A stretch of DNA of 64,000 bases from Methylomonas methanica MC09 (lineage in GTDB: Bacteria > Pseudomonadota > Gammaproteobacteria > Methylococcales > Methylomonadaceae). Position 1 is the stretch's first letter, and the number at the start of each line of letters is the position of its first letter. The notes below the pieces were generated by a model. That model was not told where the DNA came from and ran no database searches. It saw only the letters and a program-made list of their open reading frames with translations. Below are positions 41,308 to 49,650 of the stretch, in pieces. The stretch lies in contig NC_015572.1 in NCBI RefSeq assembly GCF_000214665.1, positions 4,216,001 through 4,280,000 of the forward strand, in the 5' to 3' direction. Position numbers and translations under genes: made by a program.

Positions 41308-43865
41308 GAATGTCTCCCTATAAATTGATGCACCGGAATAGTCTTGGTCTGCCCGACAATAATTTTTTCCGAGCGGCTACCGGTCGGCGCGACCATTTCC
41401 TTCGCCAGCTCAATGGCTTGCCAACCTTGTTTGCGGTACAAATTCAGCGCGCGAGACTGCGGATCGCAAACAACAAAACGCACCCAGTCGTTCTCCAGCC
41501 ACTCCAGCAAACTGCCCAATTTGGCCAAGGCCCGGTCGACCACCTCGATACGTTGTTCTACCACGAGCAACAGCCGGGCCGGCTCATGCACTTCGATCAT
41601 TTGCGAAGGCAAACCGGTACGCAAATCGCCTTCCACGCCATTGGCCACCCCGAGCAGACCGATCACGTTATGCGGCAGCTTGGTACCGGCCCCATAAACC
41701 GAGTTATCGATACGTGAAAACAGATACTCCAGATTGATACCGCCGCAGACCGGAATCGCCGCCGACAACACCCGAACTAAAATGCTGCCGTCCTGATCGA
41801 TGTTCGGATCGTAGGATTGTAAAAACGCCCGCCGGTCCATAAACAAATGCCGGGTCAGACTGCGCCGACCGACGATGCAATACAGATTGTTGGAATGGTT
41901 GTATTCCGGCCGCGGCTCAAAGATGGAAGCAGCCCTTTCCAGTACATGCCGATGGGCTGCATCGTTATCCGGCGTTTGCGGACCGAGTTCAAACCAACGG
42001 CAACGCTCGCGGGCATTACGTTGCAGGGCTTTGTGCGCGGCATGCTGAAAATTATGCAATATATTATGGGTCTGCTTATCCAAAGACTGTTGGTCGAAAT
42101 AAACCATTTCATCCCGACTGGTATTATGCATGGCGGCGGCAAAACGGGTGCTTTCCGGAATATCGATACCTTGTTCGCGCAAAATCGCCCTGACGCCTGC
42201 ATGATTCGCCATCCAGGCAAAGGCGCGGGCATTGGGAGCACCCGGTTTACCCGCGCAAGCCCCGCAATCGTAAGCCGCAAAATGCGGGTTATTGACGCTG
42301 CTGGAACCGTGCGCCACTGCCACCACCAGTTGCGAAAAGTTTTTAATCAAGCCGATACTGCGTAGTTGCCCCCCGACTTTTTCCGCCATTTCGGGCACGG
42401 AAAATCCCAGTAAATAACCTTCTTCATTGGGCTCGTCGGTTTCCCGCAACAGGTGCAAGTGGCCATGCGCCTCCACTTCGCTCAAGGTGCGAATACCGGG
42501 CAATTTTGTAGCCGGTTTAAATACACTCCAGGCTAGCCGGGCGGCATACGCCACGCCTAGCGTCTGGGTGTAAATCCAACCGCGAGCCAACGAGTGCGCG
42601 GAAAAATGCATCTTGCTGATGTCCTGGCGGGGGTCTTTTTTTTCCGGACGCGGCTGGGTGGCGGATTCGGTAATCAGATGCCGGGGCTTTATCACGACAG
42701 GACATTGCGCCACCGGATAAACGTCGTCCAGGCCTTGATATAAAAAATCGATGCCGAAAAAACCCGGCGCGCCGAAAGTTTCGATATGCGGATTCACTTC
42801 TTCCAGATACCTGCGCAAGGAACATTCCCTATCGTCGATACAAAAAATCGCTTGTACTTCAGGCGCTTGCGCAGCCACTTCAGCCACCGGCTGATCGCGG
42901 AGCGCAAGCAGCAACTCGCTATGCAGAGACCACTCCATCGCCTCATGCCAAACCCGCATTTTTAAAGGCACTTCCGGCGTCAAGTGCGTTTCGTCGAATA
43001 ATGGAATGGAGGGCAATTCGGGTAGTTGATCGATACGTAAAAAATGGCTGCCTTTCTTTTTGTCCACAAAAGCCAGCTCGCACGCCAATTCCACCGCCAG
43101 CAATTGTTTCAGGGAGATATCCCGCGGCGCCAACAAGGACTGCGGACTCATTTCGATGATGCGCACCATGCCGGACCACCCGGGATGCGCCAGCAACACT
43201 TCCAGCAAATATTGGGCATACAACTGTTCATCGCCGACAATCTGCTGCAAGCAATGCAATATGACCTGATCCGGTCCTTCATTCAGCATCTCGCGCACAT
43301 GCGCCTGATGAAACGGATACAGGGGAATCAAACTGTTCAAGGTCAGACGCAACACGCAATCCCAAAAACTTTCGCCGTCCTTGGGTAAAGCCCACCGGCT
43401 GATACCCTGGTCGAGAAAATTGGACAGCAACCTGAATATAACCGGATGCACCAAGGCATTCATATCCATTTCCAACCGGTTCAACCAGGCATTCCGAATA
43501 CCGTCGCTGGCCAAGGATATGGGCGGCAAATGACTATTCGGATCGGCGGCATACAGATCGATTTGTAGCTGCTCGGCTTCAGCGGCACTGCAGCCGGACT
43601 GGGCTATGGCCCAATCGATAGCCGCTTGAGTGATGCGTCCTTCCTGAAAACGTTTTTGATAATCTTCAATCGGCAGATAACTGCGGGCGCCAAACACTTT
43701 GGCGGCCACGGCCACGCCATCGTGAAAGGGACAATGCTGAACGGCATGTAAGGTATTGTGATGGATAAAGTCCTTGATGGGCCCCTGTGTCGGCAGCCAA
43801 TGGGCAAGATGATCAATGGCGGCATCCAATTCGAATTCATCACCGTTGTGTTTGTGTATGGTCAT
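41304..43865 (-). CDS. dabA: DabA: carbonic-anhydrase-like subunit of inorganic-carbon accumulation complex
   Basis: DUF2309/UPF0753 protein, 853 residues from the ATG complementary to 43863-43865 (MTIHKHNGDEFEL...). Predicted zinc ligands and catalytic residues are present with the spacing known for DabA: C342 and D344 in FCIDDRECSLRRYLE, and H519 and C534 in AHGSSSVNNPHFAAYDCGAC. Known role: cytoplasmic, vectorial hydration of CO2 to bicarbonate together with DabB. It is transcribed divergently from a SulP-type transporter gene. An in-frame extension of 18 residues upstream has no ribosome binding site. Confidence 0.95.
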   Translation of the reverse strand: MTIHKHNGDEFELDAAIDHLAHWLPTQGPIKDFIHHNTLHAVQHCPFHDGVAVAAKVFGARSYLPIEDYQKRFQEGRITQAAIDWAIAQSGCSAAEAEQLQIDLYAADPNSHLPPISLASDGIRNAWLNRLEMDMNALVHPVIFRLLSNFLDQGISRWALPKDGESFWDCVLRLTLNSLIPLYPFHQAHVREMLNEGPDQVILHCLQQIVGDEQLYAQYLLEVLLAHPGWSGMVRIIEMSPQSLLAPRDISLKQLLAVELACELAFVDKKKGSHFLRIDQLPELPSIPLFDETHLTPEVPLKMRVWHEAMEWSLHSELLLALRDQPVAEVAAQAPEVQAIFCIDDRECSLRRYLEEVNPHIETFGAPGFFGIDFLYQGLDDVYPVAQCPVVIKPRHLITESATQPRPEKKDPRQDISKMHFSAHSLARGWIYTQTLGVAYAARLAWSVFKPATKLPGIRTLSEVEAHGHLHLLRETDEPNEEGYLLGFSVPEMAEKVGGQLRSIGLIKNFSQLVVAVAHGSSSVNNPHFAAYDCGACAGKPGAPNARAFAWMANHAGVRAILREQGIDIPESTRFAAAMHNTSRDEMVYFDQQSLDKQTHNILHNFQHAAHKALQRNARERCRWFELGPQTPDNDAAHRHVLERAASIFEPRPEYNHSNNLYCIVGRRSLTRHLFMDRRAFLQSYDPNIDQDGSILVRVLSAAIPVCGGINLEYLFSRIDNSVYGAGTKLPHNVIGLLGVANGVEGDLRTGLPSQMIEVHEPARLLLVVEQRIEVVDRALAKLGSLLEWLENDWVRFVVCDPQSRALNLYRKQGWQAIELAKEMVAPTGSRSEKIIVGQTKTIPVHQFIGRHS

Positions 43866-43935
43866 TAAGCTCGCAACCTCGCTGGTGTTAACAACGCCAT
43901 GGCCGACAAAGTCAACCACAGCTCACCAGTGCATC

Positions 43936-43951
43936 TGCATAGCATGTGCCA
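43936..43951 (-). promoter_or_regulatory. Candidate sigma54 (-24/-12) promoter of dabAB
   Basis: Minus strand TGGCACATGCTATGCA matches the -24/-12 consensus TGGCACG-N4-TTGCA with the invariant GG and GC exactly ten bases apart and only the first T of TTGCA and the G after TGGCAC changed. It would start transcription near 43925, about 60 bases ahead of the dabA ATG. Confidence 0.6.
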
Positions 43952-44061
43952 ACTTAGACCCGCTCTGTTATAAACAGCGGCGAGGCTGGCGAACTTATAG
44001 GTTTATCAGCGGGCGAATTTTGGGGTTATGGTTCTTGATGACTCAATAACGAGGGTCAACC

Positions 44062-44117
44062 GGTTCAAATAAACCATTCGAAATTGTGCAATTGCGCCAC
44101 CGGGTTAAAATAACCGG
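44062..44117. promoter_or_regulatory. Paired GGTT-N5/6-AACC dyads between dabA and sulP (candidate activator sites)
   Basis: Two related inverted repeats: GGTTCAAATAAACC (44062-44075) and CCGGGTTAAAATAACCGG (44100-44117, core GGTTAAAATAACC). Centres are about 40 bases apart, near four helical turns. A further small palindrome ATTGTGCAAT (44083-44092) lies between. They sit roughly 100-150 bases upstream of both -24/-12 elements, the usual place for an NtrC-type enhancer. Binding by the activator encoded at 47.6-49.0 kb is inference. The remainder of the 391-base region shows no gene. Confidence 0.5.
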
Positions 44118-44208
44118 AGCCGCTTTGCAGCGCTGTTCAGGCATACGCCCTGTGCGGATTTAAGCAAATACCCACCTTTCAGCCCTGCGGCGAGCAAAAT
44201 CGCAAAAC

Positions 44209-44224
44209 TGGCACAATTCTGGCT
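44209..44224 (+). promoter_or_regulatory. Candidate sigma54 (-24/-12) promoter of sulP
   Basis: TGGCACAATTCTGGCT matches TGGCACG-N4-TTGCT except for A after TGGCAC and G for the second T of TTGC. The GG and GC pairs are correctly spaced. It lies 33 bases before the ATG at 44257, leaving a 5' leader of about 20 bases. Confidence 0.6.
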
Positions 44225-44256
44225 GCTTTATAGTTTTCCCATTTACGAGACTTGCC

Positions 44257-45903
44257 ATGCACCAACCCTCTACTGTCATAGTCCCAAAAACCGGCCTTGC
44301 CGGACTCGCGGAAAACTGGCGCAGCGATTTACTGTCCGGTTTTTTAGTGTTCCTGATTGCCCTGCCGCTTTGCCTCGGTATTGCCATGGCCTCGGGATTC
44401 CCGCCCATGGCGGGCATCATTACGGCCGTTATCGGGGGTTTGGTGGTATCGCGAATCAGCGGTTCTTATGTGACCATTAACGGGCCCGCCGCCGGGCTGA
44501 TCGTGGTGATATTGGATGCGGTGCAGTCGCTGGGCCACGGCGACGCGATGGCCGGTTACCGCTACACTCTGGCCGCCATTGTGGTCGCCAGCGTATTACA
44601 GGTTTTATTGGGTGTGTTTAAAGCCGGCAAATTGAGCGCTTTTTTTCCGTCCTCGGTAGTGCACGGCATGTTGGCGGCTATCGGTATCATTATTATGGCC
44701 AAACAGGTTCATACCTTGCTAGGGGTAAAGCCGGCAGCCAACTCCCTGTTTGGAACGATTGCCGAAATTCCGCATTCCATCATCGAAATGAATCCGGAAG
44801 TCTCCATCATCGGTTTGTGCGGTTTAGGCTTGCTGATTGCCTGGGCATTAATTACAAACCGTACCTTGAAAATGATCCCGGCACCTATTTTGGTGGTATT
44901 GGTGGGCTTGGCATTGGGCCAATATTTCGATTTGGACCACGTCCATAAATACCTGTTTTTACCGGATGCGGAAATTCTGCCGCACCACGAATTTTCCGTG
45001 GGGCCGGCCTTTTTGGTGGCGGTACCGGAAAACTTTTTGTCCGGCTTTTACTTCCCTGATTTCTCTCTGATCGCCAGCTACGAATTCTGGATAGCCGTTG
45101 TCACCATCTGGCTGGTGGGTAGCCTGGAAAGTTTATTGAGCGCCGCCGCCGTCGACAAGCTGGATCCTTATAAACGCGACTCCAACCTGAATCGCGACTT
45201 GGCGGCGGTCGGCGTAGGCAACGTCATCGCCGGCTTGGTTGGCGGCCTGCCGATGATCGCGGAAATCGTGCGTAGCTCCGCAAACGTCACCAACGGCGCC
45301 AAAACCGGATGGGCCAACTTTTTCCACGGGGCTTTCCTGTTGATCTTCGTGGCTGTGTTTCCACGCTTGATTCACGAAATTCCGTTATCCTCCCTGGCGG
45401 CACTGTTGGTGTTTACCGGCTTTCGTCTGGCCTCTCCCAAGGAGTTCGCCAAAACCTTGCAAGTAGGGCTGGATAACTTTGCGGTATTTGTGATCACCAT
45501 CATCGGCGTACTGGCAACCGACTTGTTAGTCGGCGTGGCCATCGGCATCGTCGCGGAGCTGCTGATCCATTTGGTGCGCGGCCTAAAACCCGGCCACATC
45601 TTTTCCATCGCTTACCACGTGAATCAGACCGACACCGATACTTACCATATCGCCGTGAGCGGTTCGGCGGTGTTTTCGAACTTCATCAGTTTAAAAAGCC
45701 TGTTGGCCGACTTCCCGAAACAGAAAAAAGTGTTTTTCGATTTGAGCGAATCCGAGTTAATCGACCACACCGTGATGGAGTTCATTCACCACTTTACCGA
45801 AGAATACAATCATGCCGGCGGCCAATGTGAAATCGTCGGTCTGGATGAGCATGAGACGTTCTCAGACCATCATTTGGCTGCACGCCGAAAAATGGTCAGC
45901 TAA
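44257..45903 (+). CDS. SulP-family anion transporter with STAS domain (probable bicarbonate transporter)
   Basis: Inner-membrane SLC26/SulP transporter, 548 residues. About 12-14 hydrophobic segments, with the family motifs DLLSGFLVFLIALPLCLGIA, GSYVTINGPAAGLIVVILDA and AAVGVGNVIAGLVGGLPMIA, precede a C-terminal STAS domain (about residues 450-530, AVFSNFISLKSLLADFP, VFFDLSESELIDHTVMEF). SulP proteins move sulfate, bicarbonate or dicarboxylates. Divergence from dabAB with apparently matching promoters suggests bicarbonate (BicA-like), possibly sodium-coupled. It is followed by a hairpin and the two-component genes. Confidence 0.85.
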   Translation: MHQPSTVIVPKTGLAGLAENWRSDLLSGFLVFLIALPLCLGIAMASGFPPMAGIITAVIGGLVVSRISGSYVTINGPAAGLIVVILDAVQSLGHGDAMAGYRYTLAAIVVASVLQVLLGVFKAGKLSAFFPSSVVHGMLAAIGIIIMAKQVHTLLGVKPAANSLFGTIAEIPHSIIEMNPEVSIIGLCGLGLLIAWALITNRTLKMIPAPILVVLVGLALGQYFDLDHVHKYLFLPDAEILPHHEFSVGPAFLVAVPENFLSGFYFPDFSLIASYEFWIAVVTIWLVGSLESLLSAAAVDKLDPYKRDSNLNRDLAAVGVGNVIAGLVGGLPMIAEIVRSSANVTNGAKTGWANFFHGAFLLIFVAVFPRLIHEIPLSSLAALLVFTGFRLASPKEFAKTLQVGLDNFAVFVITIIGVLATDLLVGVAIGIVAELLIHLVRGLKPGHIFSIAYHVNQTDTDTYHIAVSGSAVFSNFISLKSLLADFPKQKKVFFDLSESELIDHTVMEFIHHFTEEYNHAGGQCEIVGLDEHETFSDHHLAARRKMVS

Positions 45904-45933
45904 TCGAAACAAACCGCATATAGCGATTAGCCG

Positions 45934-45966
45934 GTCGGGGCGGATATCCCCTCTATCCGCCCCGAC
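45934..45966 (+). terminator. Strong hairpin after sulP
   Basis: Perfect 13-bp inverted repeat GTCGGGGCGGATA / TATCCGCCCCGAC with a seven-base loop TCCCCTC, 30 bases after the sulP stop codon. There is no T-run, so it may be a 3'-end stabiliser or Rho-assisted terminator rather than a classical intrinsic terminator. It separates sulP from the kinase gene. Confidence 0.55.
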
Positions 45967-46090
45967 ACTCCCTCGGCAATGTCAGTAAACCGGGACCCAT
46001 ACAGACACAGGCCGTGGTTGAAATAACACTTATTTATGCCGACAACGTAAAATTAAAATCCTCTCCACCACGATAACCCGCCCGCCGACT

Positions 46091-47521
46091 ATGCGCCAAC
46101 TTCTGCTCAGACCTATCATTTTCGTCACCCTGATCATGGGGTTATTGGTATTGGGCGAATTAGTAGCTATCAGCCGCCTGACTTGGCAAAACCATCAGCG
46201 CATTCAAACCATACAAACCGACATCGGCAAAGGTCACCGGCTGCAGGAAACCATTTTTGAATTACTGCAATTGCAATCGAAAATCGCCATACACCAAAAC
46301 GATCCGGCGGTAACCGCGGAACAAATTCAGGAACTGGAAACGCACCTGTTGGACCTACTGGAGCACCACAAAAGTAGCGATTTCAGCGTGCCGGTGGATT
46401 TACAGAATCTACAGATCAAATTCAGCCAAGCCGTCAACGGCGACGCCCGCGCCATGATCGATACCGTCGATCTGATTCAGGACTTATTGGACCAACAAAC
46501 CGACGAAGAAGAAAAACTATTAATCGGCGTGGAAACAGATAGCCAGCTGGAGTTGCAATTGGCCGTCATCCTGCCGTTATTGCTGATGTGGATAGGCCAA
46601 TACTTTTTTAGGAATAACGTGCTGGAACCTTTGGAAGCCTTGCGGGCACTGTTATCCGGTTTGGCGGATGGCGTCAAACAACCCATAGAACACACCAGCC
46701 CCGACCCTATCATTAACGACTTGTTCGAACGCTACAATCAGTTAGTCGCCCATTTGATCGAACTGGAACAAACCCATCTGAATTACACCAACCGCCTGGA
46801 AAGCCAGGTGCGCAAGACCAGCCATAAATTACTCGAGCAAAGTCAACGTCTGGCTAAGGCCGAGCGTTTAGCGGCGTTGACCGAAATGGCAGCCAGCACC
46901 GCGCATGAATTGCGTAACCCGCTGGCGATTATTCAAGTAGCGCTGGAAAACATGCAATCGGAATCCGACGATCCCGAGCTGCGCGAACGCATCGGCCTGT
47001 TGCATCGGGAGGTTCACCGCCTGACCAAACACCTCAACGATCTGCTCAGTAATGCTCGCAGCAGCAGCGAAGCGGCCCAAGCCATCTCCGTCGACAAGGT
47101 TATTCAGGAACTGATTACCTTGCTTAGTTATCAAGTGCCCGACACCATACAATTCGATCTGCACGGCAGCGGCGACGTCGTCGCGGTGTTGCCGGAAACC
47201 GAGTTCCGGCAAGTGCTCTTAAACTTGCTGCAAAATGCCGTACAGGCCATCGGCGATAAACCCGGCACGGTTCATGTCGATATCAGCCGGACAGCAGAAC
47301 AATTACAGGTTACCGTCACAGACAGCGGCGAGGGTTTTAACCCGCAACTGCTGCAGCAAGGCATACGCCCCTTTGTCAGCTTGAAGGAAAAAGGCAGCGG
47401 CCTGGGTCTGGTGATGGTGCAACGCTTTGCCCGTGATTTACACGGTCAGCTTAAGCTGGCCAATAATCCCGCCGGACACGCTTGTGTCACGCTGTCCCTG
47501 CCGCTAACGCCGCCAATCTAG
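46091..47521 (+). CDS. Membrane sensor histidine kinase (NtrB/ZraS-like)
   Basis: 476 residues: an N-terminal transmembrane helix (about 9-28), a mostly helical periplasmic sensor region with QLQSKIAIHQ-like heptads, and a second helix near residues 155-170 (LAVILPLLLMWIGQYFF). A coiled linker then leads to HisKA with phospho-acceptor H272 in STAHELRNPLAIIQ and an HATPase domain (NLLQNAVQAI, DSGEGF, GSGLGLVMV). The next gene, 33 bases on, encodes its probable partner, an NtrC-type activator. The signal is unknown. Location suggests control of the carbon-uptake genes upstream. Confidence 0.88.
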   Translation: MRQLLLRPIIFVTLIMGLLVLGELVAISRLTWQNHQRIQTIQTDIGKGHRLQETIFELLQLQSKIAIHQNDPAVTAEQIQELETHLLDLLEHHKSSDFSVPVDLQNLQIKFSQAVNGDARAMIDTVDLIQDLLDQQTDEEEKLLIGVETDSQLELQLAVILPLLLMWIGQYFFRNNVLEPLEALRALLSGLADGVKQPIEHTSPDPIINDLFERYNQLVAHLIELEQTHLNYTNRLESQVRKTSHKLLEQSQRLAKAERLAALTEMAASTAHELRNPLAIIQVALENMQSESDDPELRERIGLLHREVHRLTKHLNDLLSNARSSSEAAQAISVDKVIQELITLLSYQVPDTIQFDLHGSGDVVAVLPETEFRQVLLNLLQNAVQAIGDKPGTVHVDISRTAEQLQVTVTDSGEGFNPQLLQQGIRPFVSLKEKGSGLGLVMVQRFARDLHGQLKLANNPAGHACVTLSLPLTPPI

Positions 47522-47554
47522 CCCGACAGCACCCACTACATAAGAGAAACCACT

Positions 47555-48952
47555 ATGATGACAAATACTCTGCTGATCATTGAAGACGAAGCCCTGTTGG
47601 GCGCCGAACTGGCCCGTTACTTCAAAAAAGCCGACTGGGAAGTCAATGTCGTTGATTCGGTGCAAAAAGCCGAAAGCTATTTACGCGAGCAAAACCTCGA
47701 TCCGTTAGTAGTGTTGTCGGACATGAATTTACCCGACGGCAACGCCCTGGATTTGTTGGAAAAATTAAAACCCGAAATCGACAGCAGCGAATGGATCTTC
47801 TTGACCGGTTACGGCAGTGTGGCCGACTCGGTGCGAGCCGTACGGCTGGGCGCTTACGACTTCATCGAAAAGCCCTGCTCGCTGGACAGACTGAATCTGT
47901 TGGTGGAAGGCGCGGCCCGCAGCGCCCGCGCGCAGCGGCGGGTGAAACTTCAAACCGAAGCGCAAAACAGTCAATATAGTATTGAGAGTCTGCTCGGCTC
48001 CAGCCCGGCCATGACGTCTTTACGCAGCATGCTCAAACAAGTGGTGAACGTGCCGTTTTCCAGTCTGATCGTCAGCGGCGAAACCGGCACCGGCAAAGGC
48101 ATGATCGCCCGTATTTTGCATTATTCCGGCGTCCGGGCCAACGCCCCACTGGTGGAAATCAACTGCGCCGCGCTACCCCGCGAATTGCTGGAAGCGGAAT
48201 TGTTCGGTTACGAAGCCGGCGCGTTTACCGGCGCCAAAAAACGCCATCGCGGCATGTTCGAACAGGCCCACACCGGCACCTTGTTTCTGGACGAAATTGG
48301 CGAGATGGATCTGGATTTGCAAAGTAAATTGCTAAAAGCCGTGGAAGATTTACGCATCCGCCGCCTGGGCAGCGAAACCGAGATTAGCGTGGACGTGCAA
48401 ATCATCGCCGCCACCAATCTGGATTTAGTGGAAAAAGTAGCCGAGGGCCAGTTCCGCCGCGATCTTTACCACCGCCTGAACGTCATCAACATCCGGGTAC
48501 CTTCCCTGAGGGAACACAAGCAGGATCTCGAACAACTGGTGCCGCAGTTTATCGCCGCCTGCAACCGTAAATCGGCGAAAAACGTCTGTAATATTCCGGA
48601 AGCCACCTGGCAAGCCATTAAGGCCTACGACTGGCCGGGTAACATCCGGGAATTGCGTAACGTGCTGGAACGCTGCGTGTTATTGGCCACCGACCAGACC
48701 TTGTCCACCGAATGGCTGCAACTGCAAACCCCGCAAGCCGCCTCATCCCACAGCATGCCCCGCTCCGACCAGGAAGGTTTATTCATTCCGCTGGACGGTA
48801 GCTTGAGCTTGCACGAAATGGAAAAATTCATTATTCAGGAAGCCCTGAATCGTACAGACGCCAACGTCACCGCTGCGGCCCGCATGTTGGGCACCACCCG
48901 GGAAACCCTGCGTTACCGGGTGCAAAAGTACCATTTAAAGTGCAAATTTTAG
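47555..48952 (+). CDS. NtrC-family sigma54-dependent response regulator
   Basis: 465 residues with receiver domain (LIIEDEALLG, phospho-acceptor D56 in LSDMNLPDGNAL, and K in FIEKPCS). The AAA+ sigma54-interaction domain has Walker A GETGTGKG, the GAFTGA loop and Walker B LFLDEIGEM. A Fis-type helix-turn-helix is at the C-terminus (NRTDANVTAAARMLGTTRET). The GAFTGA loop shows it can act with sigma54 RNA polymerase. Forms an operon with the kinase. The two -24/-12 promoters and dyads at 43.9-44.2 kb are its most likely local targets, which is inference from proximity. Confidence 0.93.
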   Translation: MMTNTLLIIEDEALLGAELARYFKKADWEVNVVDSVQKAESYLREQNLDPLVVLSDMNLPDGNALDLLEKLKPEIDSSEWIFLTGYGSVADSVRAVRLGAYDFIEKPCSLDRLNLLVEGAARSARAQRRVKLQTEAQNSQYSIESLLGSSPAMTSLRSMLKQVVNVPFSSLIVSGETGTGKGMIARILHYSGVRANAPLVEINCAALPRELLEAELFGYEAGAFTGAKKRHRGMFEQAHTGTLFLDEIGEMDLDLQSKLLKAVEDLRIRRLGSETEISVDVQIIAATNLDLVEKVAEGQFRRDLYHRLNVINIRVPSLREHKQDLEQLVPQFIAACNRKSAKNVCNIPEATWQAIKAYDWPGNIRELRNVLERCVLLATDQTLSTEWLQLQTPQAASSHSMPRSDQEGLFIPLDGSLSLHEMEKFIIQEALNRTDANVTAAARMLGTTRETLRYRVQKYHLKCKF

Positions 48953-48961
48953 GCTGCCACC

Positions 48962-49510
48962 TCAATGCCAACCGCCGTATTGAGTGGTAGGGTCGCCGCG
49001 AAAACCGGCGGTGGTTTTATTGCTGGCCGGCACGGTGCCGTTGCTTTCGGCCGCCGCCACCAGATTTTTATGCGTGTAACCGCCCATTGCCTTGGCCTGC
49101 ACGGCAATCCGGGTGCTTAAGGGGTTGATATCGAATTTGCTGGCGCCGGTATGTACCACGGCGGCAATCATGCGCTGCTCATCACTGGCATCCGCCGACG
49201 GATAATAAGCTAACAATATCGGCAGCACGGTACCGGCCGGTACTTCCAAGCTGTATTGCGGGCCTTCGCTCACTTCGATTTGCGCCAGCACTTGCCCCGA
49301 CTCGCTCAAAGCCTTGACGATACCGGTTTTCACCGGCCCGTCGTCGTTGGTAATCAGTCCCTCCAGAGTTTTGATCTTTTCATATTTCGCCACACTGGGT
49401 TTGGCGCTAACTACCGGCTGCGGCTTGGAATCGCAGCCGCTTGCCAGCCAGCCGCCGGCGCTAAACAGGCATACCATTGCTATAGCCCGGTTAAACTGTA
49501 CTATGTTCAT
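48962..49510 (-). CDS. Putative lipoprotein with carboxypeptidase-regulatory-like fold
   Basis: 182 residues starting MNIVQFNRAIAMV, chosen because GGGGGAG lies just before this ATG; the frame extends four codons further. A signal peptide ends at a weak lipobox (GGWLASGCDS, Cys about residue 26). The body has the pattern of a beta-sandwich (LEGLITNDDGPVKTGIVKAL, GPQYSLEVPAGTVLPILLAY), resembling carboxypeptidase-regulatory or SdrD-B-like domains, but the specific function is unknown. Convergent with the NtrC-type gene with a nine-base gap. Confidence 0.65.
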   Translation of the reverse strand: MNIVQFNRAIAMVCLFSAGGWLASGCDSKPQPVVSAKPSVAKYEKIKTLEGLITNDDGPVKTGIVKALSESGQVLAQIEVSEGPQYSLEVPAGTVLPILLAYYPSADASDEQRMIAAVVHTGASKFDINPLSTRIAVQAKAMGGYTHKNLVAAAESNGTVPASNKTTAGFRGDPTTQYGGWH

Positions 49511-49650
49511 TACTCCCCCCATTCAGTCTAAAATAGTATGAACCAGTGTACCCCAATCGGTCCGGGATTGCCGCCATCCAGATTGAGGTTGAATTCATTC
49601 CGTATCGCCTTTATAGTGATCCGCCTTTTTTCCACTTGCAAATCAACACT

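Noticed and set aside
45904..46090. Search for a -24/-12 promoter ahead of the kinase gene
   Set aside because: No TGGC-N8-GC arrangement with correct spacing was found, so the two-component genes are probably expressed from another promoter type or by read-through.
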